From: Candidatus Omnitrophota bacterium
GTDB lineage: Bacteria; Omnitrophota; Gorgyraeia; 2-01-FULL-45-10
Assembly: GCA_041650805.1 (NCBI GenBank)
Contig: JBAZKM010000008.1
Location: 46,532-110,531 of the forward strand
Direction: 5' to 3'
DNA: 64,000 nt
The position numbers and the translations under genes were made by a program. Under the pieces are notes generated by a model, which searched no databases, had not been told where the DNA came from, and saw only the letters and a program-made list of their open reading frames with translations. The first letter of the stretch is position 1, and every line of letters begins with the position of its first letter. Shown one piece after another: positions 12,401 to 18,286 of this stretch.

Positions 12401-13966
12401 GCCGTAGATCCTTTCAAATGAATCGCTGCCCTTTGTCCTGACGAACTTTGAGTCCCCGGTGAAGACGGCCCCGCTCCATGCATTGACATTCTCAATGAGA
12501 GGCCTGCCGGCCATGATGTCAAATACGGTTGCCCGCGATTCAAGATCTATCAAGAGGAGATACCTGCCGTTCGGACTGACGAAGTAACCGTTCTGCGCAT
12601 CCTTGGCTTTTATTACGATATTACCCTGTGGGTCAAGGACGGATATTATTCTTGACGTGGGCACCAGGACCGTATACCCGGATACGGTCTGGAATATGGC
12701 CCTAATACCATCCTGTCTTATATTCAGCTCCCTGATCACGCGCACAGGCACGTTGACCCCGCCCATATTGACAACCGGTTCCGCTCTCTTCCCGTGGCCG
12801 AAGATCCCGGCGTAGTCGCGGGTCTTGAGGTTGGCATCGAGGTCCGCAACGGCGTATTCTCTCATATTGAGCGTATGCGGTTCGCCGCCCGCCCTCAGCG
12901 CTTCCTGTATACGCAGACCTTCTCTATACCTGTCGTCTATCTCGTTGACCGGGCTCTCACCGTCAAACCGCAGCACGGGGCATCCCAGCATGACACCTAT
13001 CTCGTGAGCGAGGAGACGTTTTATCTTATTCACCGTCTCCCGCCTTTTAAACTCCGCCGCAGGTGATCTCTCTCCGCTCATCAGTGCCGCAACCTCGCGC
13101 TCCTCCAGGAATATGTGGACAGCTCCGTTACTTGCATGGGAATGGGCGATCACCTTCTTCTCCTCCCCGTTCCGCGCGACCACCGTTACTTTATTATTGT
13201 CAAGCATATCCCTGACATCACCGGTCATTGGGATAATGTAAAGCGGCCGCCCTTCGACCGACGCGCTGCCTTTTATTATCAAACCGGCAATTGCGCTTAT
13301 CTCCTTTACGTAACCCCGGGCCGACTCTGCAACAGGAAGAGCCAGACGGCTCTTGTGGGCAAAATCTATTACGATGTCGTAACGCTCGTGTTGCATATAA
13401 TTACTGATGGCGGCGGTGTTAGTGCCGACGCGGACTGGCAGGGAATCGCGGAGCACTATGGCTCCTCTTAATCCATCCAGCTGTTCATCTGTAAGGAACT
13501 CTACGGGGAACGGATCACCCGCGTTACGGACAGTTGAGAAGACCAGCTGATAGTTATAGGTCTTGCCGCCCTTATTCACAGAGACGGGGACCCTGAATAT
13601 GTGCCCGCCTACCGGTTCGACCTGGTTGAAGAATGTCCGTATCTTTGCCGGTTGCAAGATCGTCTTCTCCGGGATCTCATGGACAGCCTCAAAGCGTTCG
13701 AATGCCTTCCTTATCACGCCGATATCGGTGGCCCTGTCGATCTCCGTCAGTTTGTCCAGCTCCACGAGGTCCATCTGGAGGGCAATGCGGGCAAGGGCGA
13801 TATTCTTGTAGTGAGGGGAATCATCGCCGAGGTCGTCAAGCACAAGCGCCGGCGCGAGGTTTATGCCGCCGCCCGAGCCGCTCATAGCGAACGCGTCTGT
13901 GCCGAGGCCGACGCTCGAAAATAAGAATGACAATGCCGTAACCAGCGATATCAATTTCTTCATCAT
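3449..13966 (-). CDS. Giant exported multienzyme protein (PfkB, PHP, hexokinase and HAD domains)
   Basis: 3,505 residues. A Sec signal peptide opens it (MMKK, hydrophobic core, AFA cleavage site near residue 27). Approximate layout: 28-440 unrecognised, with AHSHASNG and an LAHEIG motif; 440-595 beta-propeller-like repeats (SPNGRYLLLIDL, SPDGAYAAI); 840-905 and 1015-1090 winged-helix-like; 1289-1625 PfkB sugar kinase with the DTTGAGDSY signature near 1578; 1774-2080 PHP metal phosphoesterase (NNVHVHSKFS, IIDHDTTDG); 2240-2625 hexokinase of the eukaryotic type (GVDVGGTNLRV, ALCNDTVGT, GTGTNAAF, KMVSGMYLGE); 2660-2940 HAD phosphatase-like (LDWDGT, VVGDGK); about 3010-3090 another winged helix; and an unrecognised tail. 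The domains suggest sugar and sugar-phosphate chemistry, but ATP-dependent kinases behind a signal peptide are puzzling. No internal stop or frameshift is seen. It has its own promoter, leader hairpin and terminator. Start: first of two tandem ATGs after GGGAG. Confidence 0.85.
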   Translation of the reverse strand: MMKKLISLVTALSFLFSSVGLGTDAFAMSGSGGGINLAPALVLDDLGDDSPHYKNIALARIALQMDLVELDKLTEIDRATDIGVIRKAFERFEAVHEIPEKTILQPAKIRTFFNQVEPVGGHIFRVPVSVNKGGKTYNYQLVFSTVRNAGDPFPVEFLTDEQLDGLRGAIVLRDSLPVRVGTNTAAISNYMQHERYDIVIDFAHKSRLALPVAESARGYVKEISAIAGLIIKGSASVEGRPLYIIPMTGDVRDMLDNNKVTVVARNGEEKKVIAHSHASNGAVHIFLEEREVAALMSGERSPAAEFKRRETVNKIKRLLAHEIGVMLGCPVLRFDGESPVNEIDDRYREGLRIQEALRAGGEPHTLNMREYAVADLDANLKTRDYAGIFGHGKRAEPVVNMGGVNVPVRVIRELNIRQDGIRAIFQTVSGYTVLVPTSRIISVLDPQGNIVIKAKDAQNGYFVSPNGRYLLLIDLESRATVFDIMAGRPLIENVNAWSGAVFTGDSKFVRTKGSDSFERIYGLEDRGETGIVSPDGAYAAITNSGTSRTMVIDLKDGRAILKDIDASNGAIFSNDSKYLRVAGQNRAPVMYDLRTGEAVKPAVEPKPAAAARGQKQSKGPEGASGPIAQAAPAARSIAQIAVECGIDPKDAARVRVLEAISKGEVSSMDIGVRQLEQVGVAPDKAKTVYAELFRMRLLAKPEAAAAAAVADIPQDMREKLEKIAREQGINTADPRRIGVLMRILLFNGEMAPDVLESAANALYRICDVNRNMAPEVVKQIRMLRPAVVQPQGPGVTAMTGVGEAKSETPETAKIYRAGQQKPGGSPVDMLMMFGEDPDRFFVAVGFTDFDQLQIGHIAGFEVSERTRQRDRKALIEADYIKMIRPGHYRITKEGIRAVLYLIKHNTNGMASYRLTEGAALGFPGFPEYLKENPLSDFKLAVPLKSAVYSFDDESIRTARRDEYETSRKIATEHGTSYVTEGGIPRTGRGSSDGTGRVGRPTEPGKSPEDAKKVFALSQGLQTLLNNVGFVTTQQYREGHDEVRAAHPGLGFGRPSETTARDDLNKLVRAGFLRMPNRGKYAVTIAGWKEIEEITAAESGRDTAVREMAILRSENGRERVENLLRQVALKAAADAGISYDPQEASLPLGDLLRDIAGRAGAIVSDVEEESLRALKVLDDKGAYDREFAYSIKRGEIAYVRKSALTGLLGMAPAVLNGIERGEGEASLIARIRGVIATVAPASREMANIIGVPAEKTAPAKDPQEVIEMMKEFAREPLSAPLPAVMRTYPPDAPVITVVGSIVADIIVPLGKDSQYPLPSDPRLAWKGDKVFVTPPSEATDGYLNGLTSELRGRLKVTYGGPGFASAMVLNELGARVKLIGAVGDDELGHGLIKLMRDKGMDTTGIRVVKDVSTSTNLIFSNQDTGETAYNLSLGSANEYLTEADIPDEALRCSVLHFGGIALNKQLMPRIGSLIDRAKRMGAKVGWDTVVDLYGLEGSPKAREAMSKLDYLTPSIKEARKISGKEETGDIIQFFGETLGIPAVFLKLGEGGSEVAISGKGVSGAAQRFHMPAVRGVKIADTTGAGDSYSAYMAYGFAKGMTPKEAAKGATVCGALTCERIGGGSIGEEPLRAFNKKMLVFEAQLEDLENYGFGSDISVKSFYNHIKAKDYAACALALREGVAEMGDVQRAERIFKERHLPYILTNSPPLYREELRASLLKKKDMMPFALAIASDEQARLEALLYSRDADKRVRALKQLNGMIRRGEIICAPETEENNVHVHSKFSFSPYYPEAIAYWAKRGGLRNVGIIDHDTTDGIPSFLAAAGLLGQQVTSGFEMRVSMPERFAKHVINAPGIANMAYFLCHALPDGRHPAILEMLEKVRASKERRNRAMIEKVNKRMGAAGLDVMVPYEEDVSALAENGNCTDRHLMMGLAIVINDRYGRGEARKNAYEAVLGRKLSAGEEENIDNEESDMEILRGGLLKPGSPVSCFIAPDPEECPSMEYVVDSIIAAGGVPVYPYLGDSKRNGTDEENILRELFPYLKSIGVLGIAIMPHRNTDEEIKGVVALAEEFGLKVFSGVDINKDTMPFIEERARVAQYPQFRQGGDFLVGHEFMERRFGFGYYNENAIRTIPDDRERFGFFASVGALGFETLNRFKDKPAGAVSSRSGRILYREILDVHSQLPEGAAEARSYLTRQMTVSPEDMERVQSGMMDQMDSGLAARPSSLKMLPAFVGVPTGRETGEYLGVDVGGTNLRVLRVRLEGNGRFSIVGDIGKFKFEERHMHGTAEELFDFIAGSIGSFMAAQGMPLDREIKLGLTWSFPVEQTGAASGIHKEWTKGWTTSGVVGNDVVKLLEAGLDRKAPGSVKVAALCNDTVGTLATARYQDPDCDMGIILGTGTNAAFWLPIGQIAKWVDDGLSRQNMMINMEWGNFDSVPRTPWDFVLDLESNNSGRQLLEKMVSGMYLGEIARIIMARLISNNLLFGGVSSPIFNTVPAEMGKDGFLTEHMSAIESDDSKDLEGVGSLLAEFGVNNSTVEDRRLVKSVCELVSTKAARVTAAAIVAVIRKMDPAISRKHVAAVDGSLYKNYPYFKERIRAALRELLDSGAGENVSDNIEIVMTEDGSGVGAAIIAAAAADMVPQKAAAAGGSPRQLEALRPMEGINIKVAALDWDGTISRIREGWEGIMTPIVAAIIEGKELTEEEFNDLIDSVKDIDDIRFDSDIMTPAMRRLVDQGKISREAMIWARGMIEETKGEPTPTQFGRACDEAIKRGKGAIFQWAFDYCRAKEAAEGRPMVESEPGRYFCKMYLEKLFAVRNYRLGLVDSGAVQPGAFLVPGGVEFVRMLAARGVVINIITGSDKKGVQEEVNLLGLGDWVTVTGYDVDKAIASKYDVTKNIKETGNLADNEFLVVGDGKVEIKAGVELGSVVIVIRSRDNASNFQRLLDLRPNYVMGASFEPVEELVAFLVPQMSPDEQPRDANGQFGKKPFRDARGALTVIALSMTLKGTSLSIDKRDFTLAAFRSEYNEVKSRFPRLGMPGLPEDMKNDSQTRRDLDALAAEGHLVKRPIGAVDGYSVTEKGMDAIADILVSYSARDSSAIEGLLRIWRFDKVAGILRHIVEHYTELRLDEQKIEMARLREMVRVINFSTNKDVFLISRAFTELPEFVRRYLSGTHGLGPAEAAAAAAKKANPGVEGTSNPEPAKGIGQFVRSDEFPANFTEVERETWELLENGRFAMIAISMSDAVESLSGLTDEKQSEEKEKLRGMCRTINSSNKRNGFLTSAAFRNLPERVVVSLRGDYGLVTVIAGANSVMPLSETASALLGKAQDAVPAWYSQNGWTPEEFGMALRKNECTMGQDIRVDDRSMLVFSERATFGRRVEGKEEYEPGLGIALPRLTQSGVRVAVIAATAAQAALIDRLNSGRPENQKIVYGSSVSDIMAKVTGIARYYYFRVADEKSMPDVNVAGIFDITVENIIRALGQVCNITRPEELETLRRAFIKFAVAA

Positions 13967-14034
13967 TTTACTTCTCCCTGTTTTGAGGTTTATTTAACTT
14001 TCTGTTCGACTTATTAAAATCACTTACTAAATTA

Positions 14035-14068
14035 AAAAACTGCCTGGCATGTTCGCCAAGCAGTTTTT
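14035..14068 (-). terminator. Terminator-like hairpin in the leader of the giant gene (possible attenuator)
   Basis: On the - strand a 9-bp stem (CTGCTTGGC / GCCAGGCAG, one G-U pair, 6-base loop GAACAT), extended by A/T pairs, is followed by TTTTTTAATTT. It lies between the predicted promoter and the start codon of the giant gene, so it may attenuate transcription. It could also simply block antisense transcription. Confidence 0.65.
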
Positions 14069-14103
14069 GGTTAGTCAAAGTGCAGTTAAAAAATTATGTT
14101 ACA

Positions 14104-14132
14104 AATATACATTATGATATCGAAATCGTCAA
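14104..14132 (-). promoter_or_regulatory. Sigma70-type promoter of the giant gene
   Basis: On the - strand TTGACG is followed after 17 bases by TATATT. Transcription would start near 14097, giving a leader of about 130 bases containing the hairpin at 14035-14068. The rest of the 255-base gap between the giant gene and dus is AT-rich, with no other clear feature besides the divergent dus promoter. Confidence 0.6.
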
Positions 14133-14187
14133 GCACCTATTTTATATCTTAACGATATTGCCAAAATCTCGTCGCGAGAATGAGAGG

Positions 14188-14215
14188 TTGACAAATCCAT
14201 GGCTTAATCTATAAT
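14188..14215 (+). promoter_or_regulatory. Consensus sigma70 promoter placing dus on a leaderless mRNA
   Basis: TTGACA, 16 bases, TATAAT: both hexamers match consensus exactly. The TATAAT ends 6 bases before the dus ATG, so transcription should start at or within a base or two of the start codon. No room exists for a ribosome binding site. Confidence 0.85.
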
Positions 14216-14221
14216 AGCGGA

Positions 14222-15190
14222 ATGGTGAAGATAGGGTCGGTGAATATCGATACGAACATTTTTCTCGCGCCGCTTGCGGGCTGCACGGACCTGGCATTCC
14301 GGCTGATCGCCCGCGAACACGGCGCGCGCTTCTGCTTCTTCGAGATGGTCGACGCCAATACCTTCTTCCACGGCACGTACAGGAAGACGCTCATGACGCT
14401 CAAGACAACATCCGAAGACACGCCCGTCGCCGCCCAGCTGCTCGGCTCGGACGCCGGTATGATGGTCGTCGCGGCGAAGCGGCTCCTCGATGTCGTAAAT
14501 GTGCCTTTCATAGACGTGAATGCCGCCTGCCCCGCGAGGAAAGTGATCAGGAAAAAGTCGGGCGCATATCTCCTGCAGGACCCGGCGGCGCTCGGAAAGA
14601 TAGTGAAGGAGATGGCCTCCTCCCTCCCCGTCCCGGTGACGGTAAAGATGCGGTTGGGCCACACGAGTAAAGATACGCCCCATATCGTAAAGGTCGCCGA
14701 AAGATGCGAAACGAGCGGCGCATCCGCGTTATTCGTCCATGGGAGGACCGGCGCAGACGGCTACAAGGGCGACATCGACTACGCGGCAATACGCAGGATA
14801 AAGGATGCGGTGAAGGTCCCCGTATTCGGGGTCGGGAATATCTGGACGCCGGAGATGGCAAAGAGGATGTTCGACGAGACGGGATGCGACGGCATATGTG
14901 TAGCCAGGGGCGCGCTGGGGAATCCCTGGCTCTTCAAAAGGATAGAGCGCTATCTTGAAACGGGCGATATCATCCCGGAGCCGGGTGTCGAGACGGTCAA
15001 AAAGATACTCAAAAGACACCTTGCATACATCAACGACCTTAAGACGGTCCCGGGACGTTCCATGGTAGGATACATGCGGAAGGTCGTCATGTGGTATATA
15101 CGCGGTTTCCCGAATGCAAGGCGGATCCGCGAAAAGGTGTGCTCCGTCAAGACATACGACGGTATGCTCGCCCTTGTAGATACGGCCTAA
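14222..15190 (+). CDS. dus: tRNA-dihydrouridine synthase
   Basis: 322 residues, normal for the family. This flavoenzyme reduces specific uridines in tRNA. The N-terminal FLAPLAGCTDLAFR matches the Dus FMN-binding start (typically MAPM.GVTD), FIDVNAACPARKV holds the catalytic Cys (usually NxGCP), and the segment with LFVHGRTGADGYKG is the conserved HxRT region. GVGNIWTPEMAKRM and ICVARGALGNPWLFK are the phosphate-binding strands. The first ATG is the only plausible start: family alignment begins here and the promoter -10 box is 6 bases away, implying a leaderless message. Its TAA overlaps the convergent rubrerythrin stop by 4 bases. Confidence 0.94.
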   Translation: MVKIGSVNIDTNIFLAPLAGCTDLAFRLIAREHGARFCFFEMVDANTFFHGTYRKTLMTLKTTSEDTPVAAQLLGSDAGMMVVAAKRLLDVVNVPFIDVNAACPARKVIRKKSGAYLLQDPAALGKIVKEMASSLPVPVTVKMRLGHTSKDTPHIVKVAERCETSGASALFVHGRTGADGYKGDIDYAAIRRIKDAVKVPVFGVGNIWTPEMAKRMFDETGCDGICVARGALGNPWLFKRIERYLETGDIIPEPGVETVKKILKRHLAYINDLKTVPGRSMVGYMRKVVMWYIRGFPNARRIREKVCSVKTYDGMLALVDTA

Positions 15191-15765
15191 AAATTCTCCG
15201 CCAGCACCTCGTAGAACGACTGGGGGTGCTTGCACGCCGGACATTCCTTCGGCGGCTCATTCCCCTCCATGACGTAGCCGCAGTTCGTGCAATGCCACTT
15301 CACGGCCGTCTTCTTCCTGAAGACCTCTTTATTCGCGACATTGGCGATCAGCCGCCTGTACCTCGATTCGTGGAACCTCTCAACCTTTGCTATCTGCTCG
15401 AACGACTGCGATACTTCAGGAAAACCCTCTTCCTTCGCGATACGGCCAAAATCCGAATAGAGCGTCGTCCATTCAAGCTTCTCCCCTGCCGCCGCAGATT
15501 CCAGGTTCGACTTCGTATCCCTTATGGCGCCGGCAGGATATACGGCCGTGATCTCGACATCGCCGCCCTCGAGATGCTTGAAGAAGACCTTCGCGTGCTC
15601 CTTCTCGTTCTCCGCCGTTTCGGTAAAGATATTGGCTATCTGCTCATACCCTTCCTTCCGGGCGGCGCTCGCAAAGTAGGTATAGCGGTTACGCGCCTGC
15701 GACTCGCCTGCGAACGCCTTCAACAGATTTTGCTCCGTCTTCGAGCCTTTGATCGATTTCCCCAT
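15187..15765 (-). CDS. rbr: Rubrerythrin
   Basis: 192 residues. Rubrerythrin is a cytosolic peroxidase of anaerobes. The N-terminal ferritin-like four-helix part carries the diiron ligands (AGESQARNRY, ENEKEHAKVFF, and a later ExxH in KVERFHESRYRRL). The C-terminal rubredoxin domain has CTNCG and CPACKHPQSFYEVL, the two Cys pairs that bind one iron. It follows a desulforedoxin gene by 17 bases with a GGGG-type ribosome binding site between, at the end of the long recG operon. It fits an oxygen-defence role in a strict anaerobe or microaerophile. Confidence 0.96.
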   Translation of the reverse strand: MGKSIKGSKTEQNLLKAFAGESQARNRYTYFASAARKEGYEQIANIFTETAENEKEHAKVFFKHLEGGDVEITAVYPAGAIRDTKSNLESAAAGEKLEWTTLYSDFGRIAKEEGFPEVSQSFEQIAKVERFHESRYRRLIANVANKEVFRKKTAVKWHCTNCGYVMEGNEPPKECPACKHPQSFYEVLAENF

Positions 15766-15782
15766 CTTTTATGCCCCCTTTT

Positions 15783-15908
15783 TTAACCTTCTATCTTCTC
15801 CATCTCTTTGCCGCAGCAGACGAGCGTCCCGCCGCCCACCTCGGTCACCACCACCTCATTGCCGCATACGTTGCACCTGTACTTCTCACCCGTCTTCTCC
15901 ACTGCCAT
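15783..15908 (-). CDS. Desulforedoxin (small rubredoxin-like iron protein)
   Basis: A 41-residue gene that is easy to miss. The translation contains YRCNVCGNEV, then TEVGGGTLVCCGKEM, giving Cys12-x2-Cys15 and Cys31-Cys32. This CxxC...CC spacing is that of desulforedoxin and of the N-terminal domain of desulfoferrodoxin; the GGGTLVCCG core is diagnostic. There is no downstream superoxide-reductase domain, so it is a stand-alone desulforedoxin and probably passes electrons to rubrerythrin or another reductase. A GAGGTG ribosome binding site sits 5-6 bases before the ATG. It lies 14 bases after the TPR-peptidase gene and 17 before rubrerythrin. Confidence 0.88.
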   Translation of the reverse strand: MAVEKTGEKYRCNVCGNEVVVTEVGGGTLVCCGKEMEKIEG

Positions 15909-15922
15909 AGAGCACCTCGCAT

Positions 15923-17332
15923 TTAGTTTAAATATCTACCCCTTACATACTCCGCCCAGCGGCGCCCGAACTCCTTCTCGGACATGAGAAATTCATCGTC
16001 TATGGCGTTGGCTATATGCTGCCCCGTTGCCATCCTGTCAAGGAGGGCCCTCAAGCCGCCTATGCCCCAATTATCGATGACATATCTTACCACAGTATAC
16101 GATAAAATGTAACAGGCGCGCATGTCCGCATCTTTGGCGCCGTCTTTGAAGGCCCTGTCAAGCGCGTCGATGGAAAGATACGGGAGGATATCACCGGACA
16201 GGGACCCCTTTGCCTCATCTTCGCGCCCCTTGAGGCCTTCCCATGTCGCTATCCCTTCGCTGAACCATACCGGGCAGTTGCCTTTGGTCTTTGCCGATAC
16301 TACGGCGTGCGTATATTCATGGTACAGGTACCTGCCGAGCTCTTCATCGTCCGCGGTGTCCCGGTAGAATGGCATCCTTATATTTCCGTCGTAAAAGGCG
16401 CGCACGGCCCCCGGCACTTTGAATATCTCCCTGAAATCGTCTTCGGAATAGAAGAATACGGTCGTCTTTGCCGAAGGGAAATAAGCCAGGTCCTTGCCTA
16501 TATCCATATATGCGCCGGAGAGTATGCGGCTGACGCGCCCGATCTCCACCGAGAGGCCCCTGCCGTATACGATATTGAAATTGGGCAGCTCGATCTTCTC
16601 TTTTGAAGCCGCCAGCCCCGCCTCTTTCGCGGCCTTTTCCAGGTCTTCCGCAAGGGTCTTGTCGGCGGGGTCCATGGCAAGTCCGCGGGCCCAGTAAAAA
16701 GCGGCGGTTTCAGGCTCATTGCGCCTGTAATAGATGTCGCCGATGAACCGCAGGATGCGCGCGTCGGGATATGCGAGTTCGGCCCCTTTCAATAAGAATA
16801 TCGCTATCTTCTCCCGCCCTTCCTTATATTCGCCGAAGGCATCGTTAAAGAGCGATATGCCGAGGTTACGCGAAGCTGCCGCCGAACCTTCGGTAAGCGT
16901 CCTGGCTTCCCGCAGGTCCGTTATGGCCCCCGCCCAGTCGCCTGAGCGGGCCCTCTTGAGCGAACGGCGGGCCAACATGAGCGCCAGGTTCTGGCCCGTG
17001 TGCGCGTTGGGCAGGACTTCGCGGGCCTTTGCGAGATATTCGACGGCGCGGTCATGGTCGTCCTTTTCGGCGAAGCTTGCCGCATATTTTGAATAGGCAT
17101 ATATGAGGCCGAGTTTTATCTCCCTGTTATCCGGAGACGCCTCGTACGCTTTTTCGAATGAGCCGACCGCTTCTCTATACTTCCCCTTATCGAGAAGGTC
17201 GTCGCCCTTTCGCACGTATTCGAATGACCCGGGTGTGCTGCGGAGGAAGGCGCGGCTGCCGGACCTGTATACCAACACCAGGGCGGCAAAGAGTAGAACG
17301 GCTGTTACTACAGGCACTTTTTTAAATAGCAT
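15923..17332 (-). CDS. Membrane-anchored TPR protein with gluzincin-type metallopeptidase domain
   Basis: 469 residues. A hydrophobic N-terminal segment (residues about 7-25) is a signal anchor, so the rest should lie outside the cytoplasm. Residues about 40-250 are tetratricopeptide-type helices (LDKGKYREAVGSFEKAYEAS and similar). The C-terminal part has LYHEYTHAVVSA (HExxH zinc site near residue 337) followed by WFSEGIATWEG, where the Glu would be the third zinc ligand; this is the peptidase MA-like arrangement. Substrate unknown. It follows fabD by 24 bases with no clear ribosome binding site, and precedes the desulforedoxin gene. Confidence 0.82.
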   Translation of the reverse strand: MLFKKVPVVTAVLLFAALVLVYRSGSRAFLRSTPGSFEYVRKGDDLLDKGKYREAVGSFEKAYEASPDNREIKLGLIYAYSKYAASFAEKDDHDRAVEYLAKAREVLPNAHTGQNLALMLARRSLKRARSGDWAGAITDLREARTLTEGSAAASRNLGISLFNDAFGEYKEGREKIAIFLLKGAELAYPDARILRFIGDIYYRRNEPETAAFYWARGLAMDPADKTLAEDLEKAAKEAGLAASKEKIELPNFNIVYGRGLSVEIGRVSRILSGAYMDIGKDLAYFPSAKTTVFFYSEDDFREIFKVPGAVRAFYDGNIRMPFYRDTADDEELGRYLYHEYTHAVVSAKTKGNCPVWFSEGIATWEGLKGREDEAKGSLSGDILPYLSIDALDRAFKDGAKDADMRACYILSYTVVRYVIDNWGIGGLRALLDRMATGQHIANAIDDEFLMSEKEFGRRWAEYVRGRYLN

Positions 17333-17356
17333 ATGAGCGGGCGCGGAAAAACAAGT

Positions 17357-18286
17357 TTATTGGGTCTGCGTCTGCGGCTGGAGATCGCCTGCGGTGCCGA
17401 TATTCCTGACTTCGAGCTTCGGGTCGATCTTCTTCAGGAGCCCTTTAAGGACCTGACCGGGCCCTATCTCGAGGAAGGTCTTTATGCCGCTTGCGGCAAC
17501 GGCCCTTATCGATCTTTCCCAGAGCGTCATCGAATTGACCTGTTTTATAAGATTATCTTTTATCTTCACGGGGTCGGCCTGGACCGCGGCGTCTACGTTA
17601 CTTATGAACGAGCACTTCGGCGGGAGTATCTGGACTTTGTCGATGAAATTCTGCAGCTTGTCGCGGGCGCCGGTCATGAGCGAGGAATGGAACGGCCCGC
17701 TCACCTCAAGCATCAACACCCTCCTGGCCCCCTTCTCTTTGGCTAAACTCGCCAGGAGCTCTATATTGGTCGTCTTGCCGGATACGACCACCTGGCCCGG
17801 GCAGTTGAGGTTCGCGACCTCGCAGCCGATCCCTTTACATAGGCCTTCGACGGCCTGAAGCTCCATGCCTATGACGCATGCCATCTTGCCAGGCGTCTTC
17901 CGCGAAGCGTCCTCCATCAGCTCCCCCCTCTTCCTGACCAGGAGGAGGGCATCCTCGAACGAAATGCTGCCGGCCGCTACGAGCGCCGTATATTCCCCCA
18001 GTGAAAGGCCCAGGCAGAACTTAGGAGAGAATTCTGCCGCGAGGCCTGACGCCTCATATGCCCTTAGGGCCGCGATACTCGTCGTCAATATCGCCGGCTG
18101 GCTGTTCTCGGTCGTTGCGAGTTCCTCCTGCGGTCCATCAAAACATAACTTCTTCAGGTCAAATTTAAGGAGGGTGTTCGCCTTATCGAATATGTCCCGG
18201 GCCGCAGGGAATGATCCATACAGGTCCTTGCCCATCCCCACGTATTGCGCCCCCTGCCCCGGAAATATATATGCCGCGTCTACCAT
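17357..18286 (-). CDS. fabD: Malonyl-CoA:ACP transacylase FabD
   Basis: 309 residues from the chosen start. FabD loads malonyl groups onto acyl carrier protein for fatty acid synthesis. The N-terminal AYIFPGQGAQYVGMGKDL is the family signature, GLSLGEYTALVAAG holds the nucleophile Ser (about residue 95, in a GLSLGE variant of GHSxGE), and SGPFHSSLM holds the catalytic His. I prefer the ATG at 18286 because FabD proteins normally start a few residues before FPGQG. An upstream in-frame ATG at 18307 would add seven residues. The chosen start overlaps the end of fabH by 7 bases. It is part of the plsX-fabH-fabD segment. Confidence 0.94.
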   Translation of the reverse strand: MVDAAYIFPGQGAQYVGMGKDLYGSFPAARDIFDKANTLLKFDLKKLCFDGPQEELATTENSQPAILTTSIAALRAYEASGLAAEFSPKFCLGLSLGEYTALVAAGSISFEDALLLVRKRGELMEDASRKTPGKMACVIGMELQAVEGLCKGIGCEVANLNCPGQVVVSGKTTNIELLASLAKEKGARRVLMLEVSGPFHSSLMTGARDKLQNFIDKVQILPPKCSFISNVDAAVQADPVKIKDNLIKQVNSMTLWERSIRAVAASGIKTFLEIGPGQVLKGLLKKIDPKLEVRNIGTAGDLQPQTQTQ

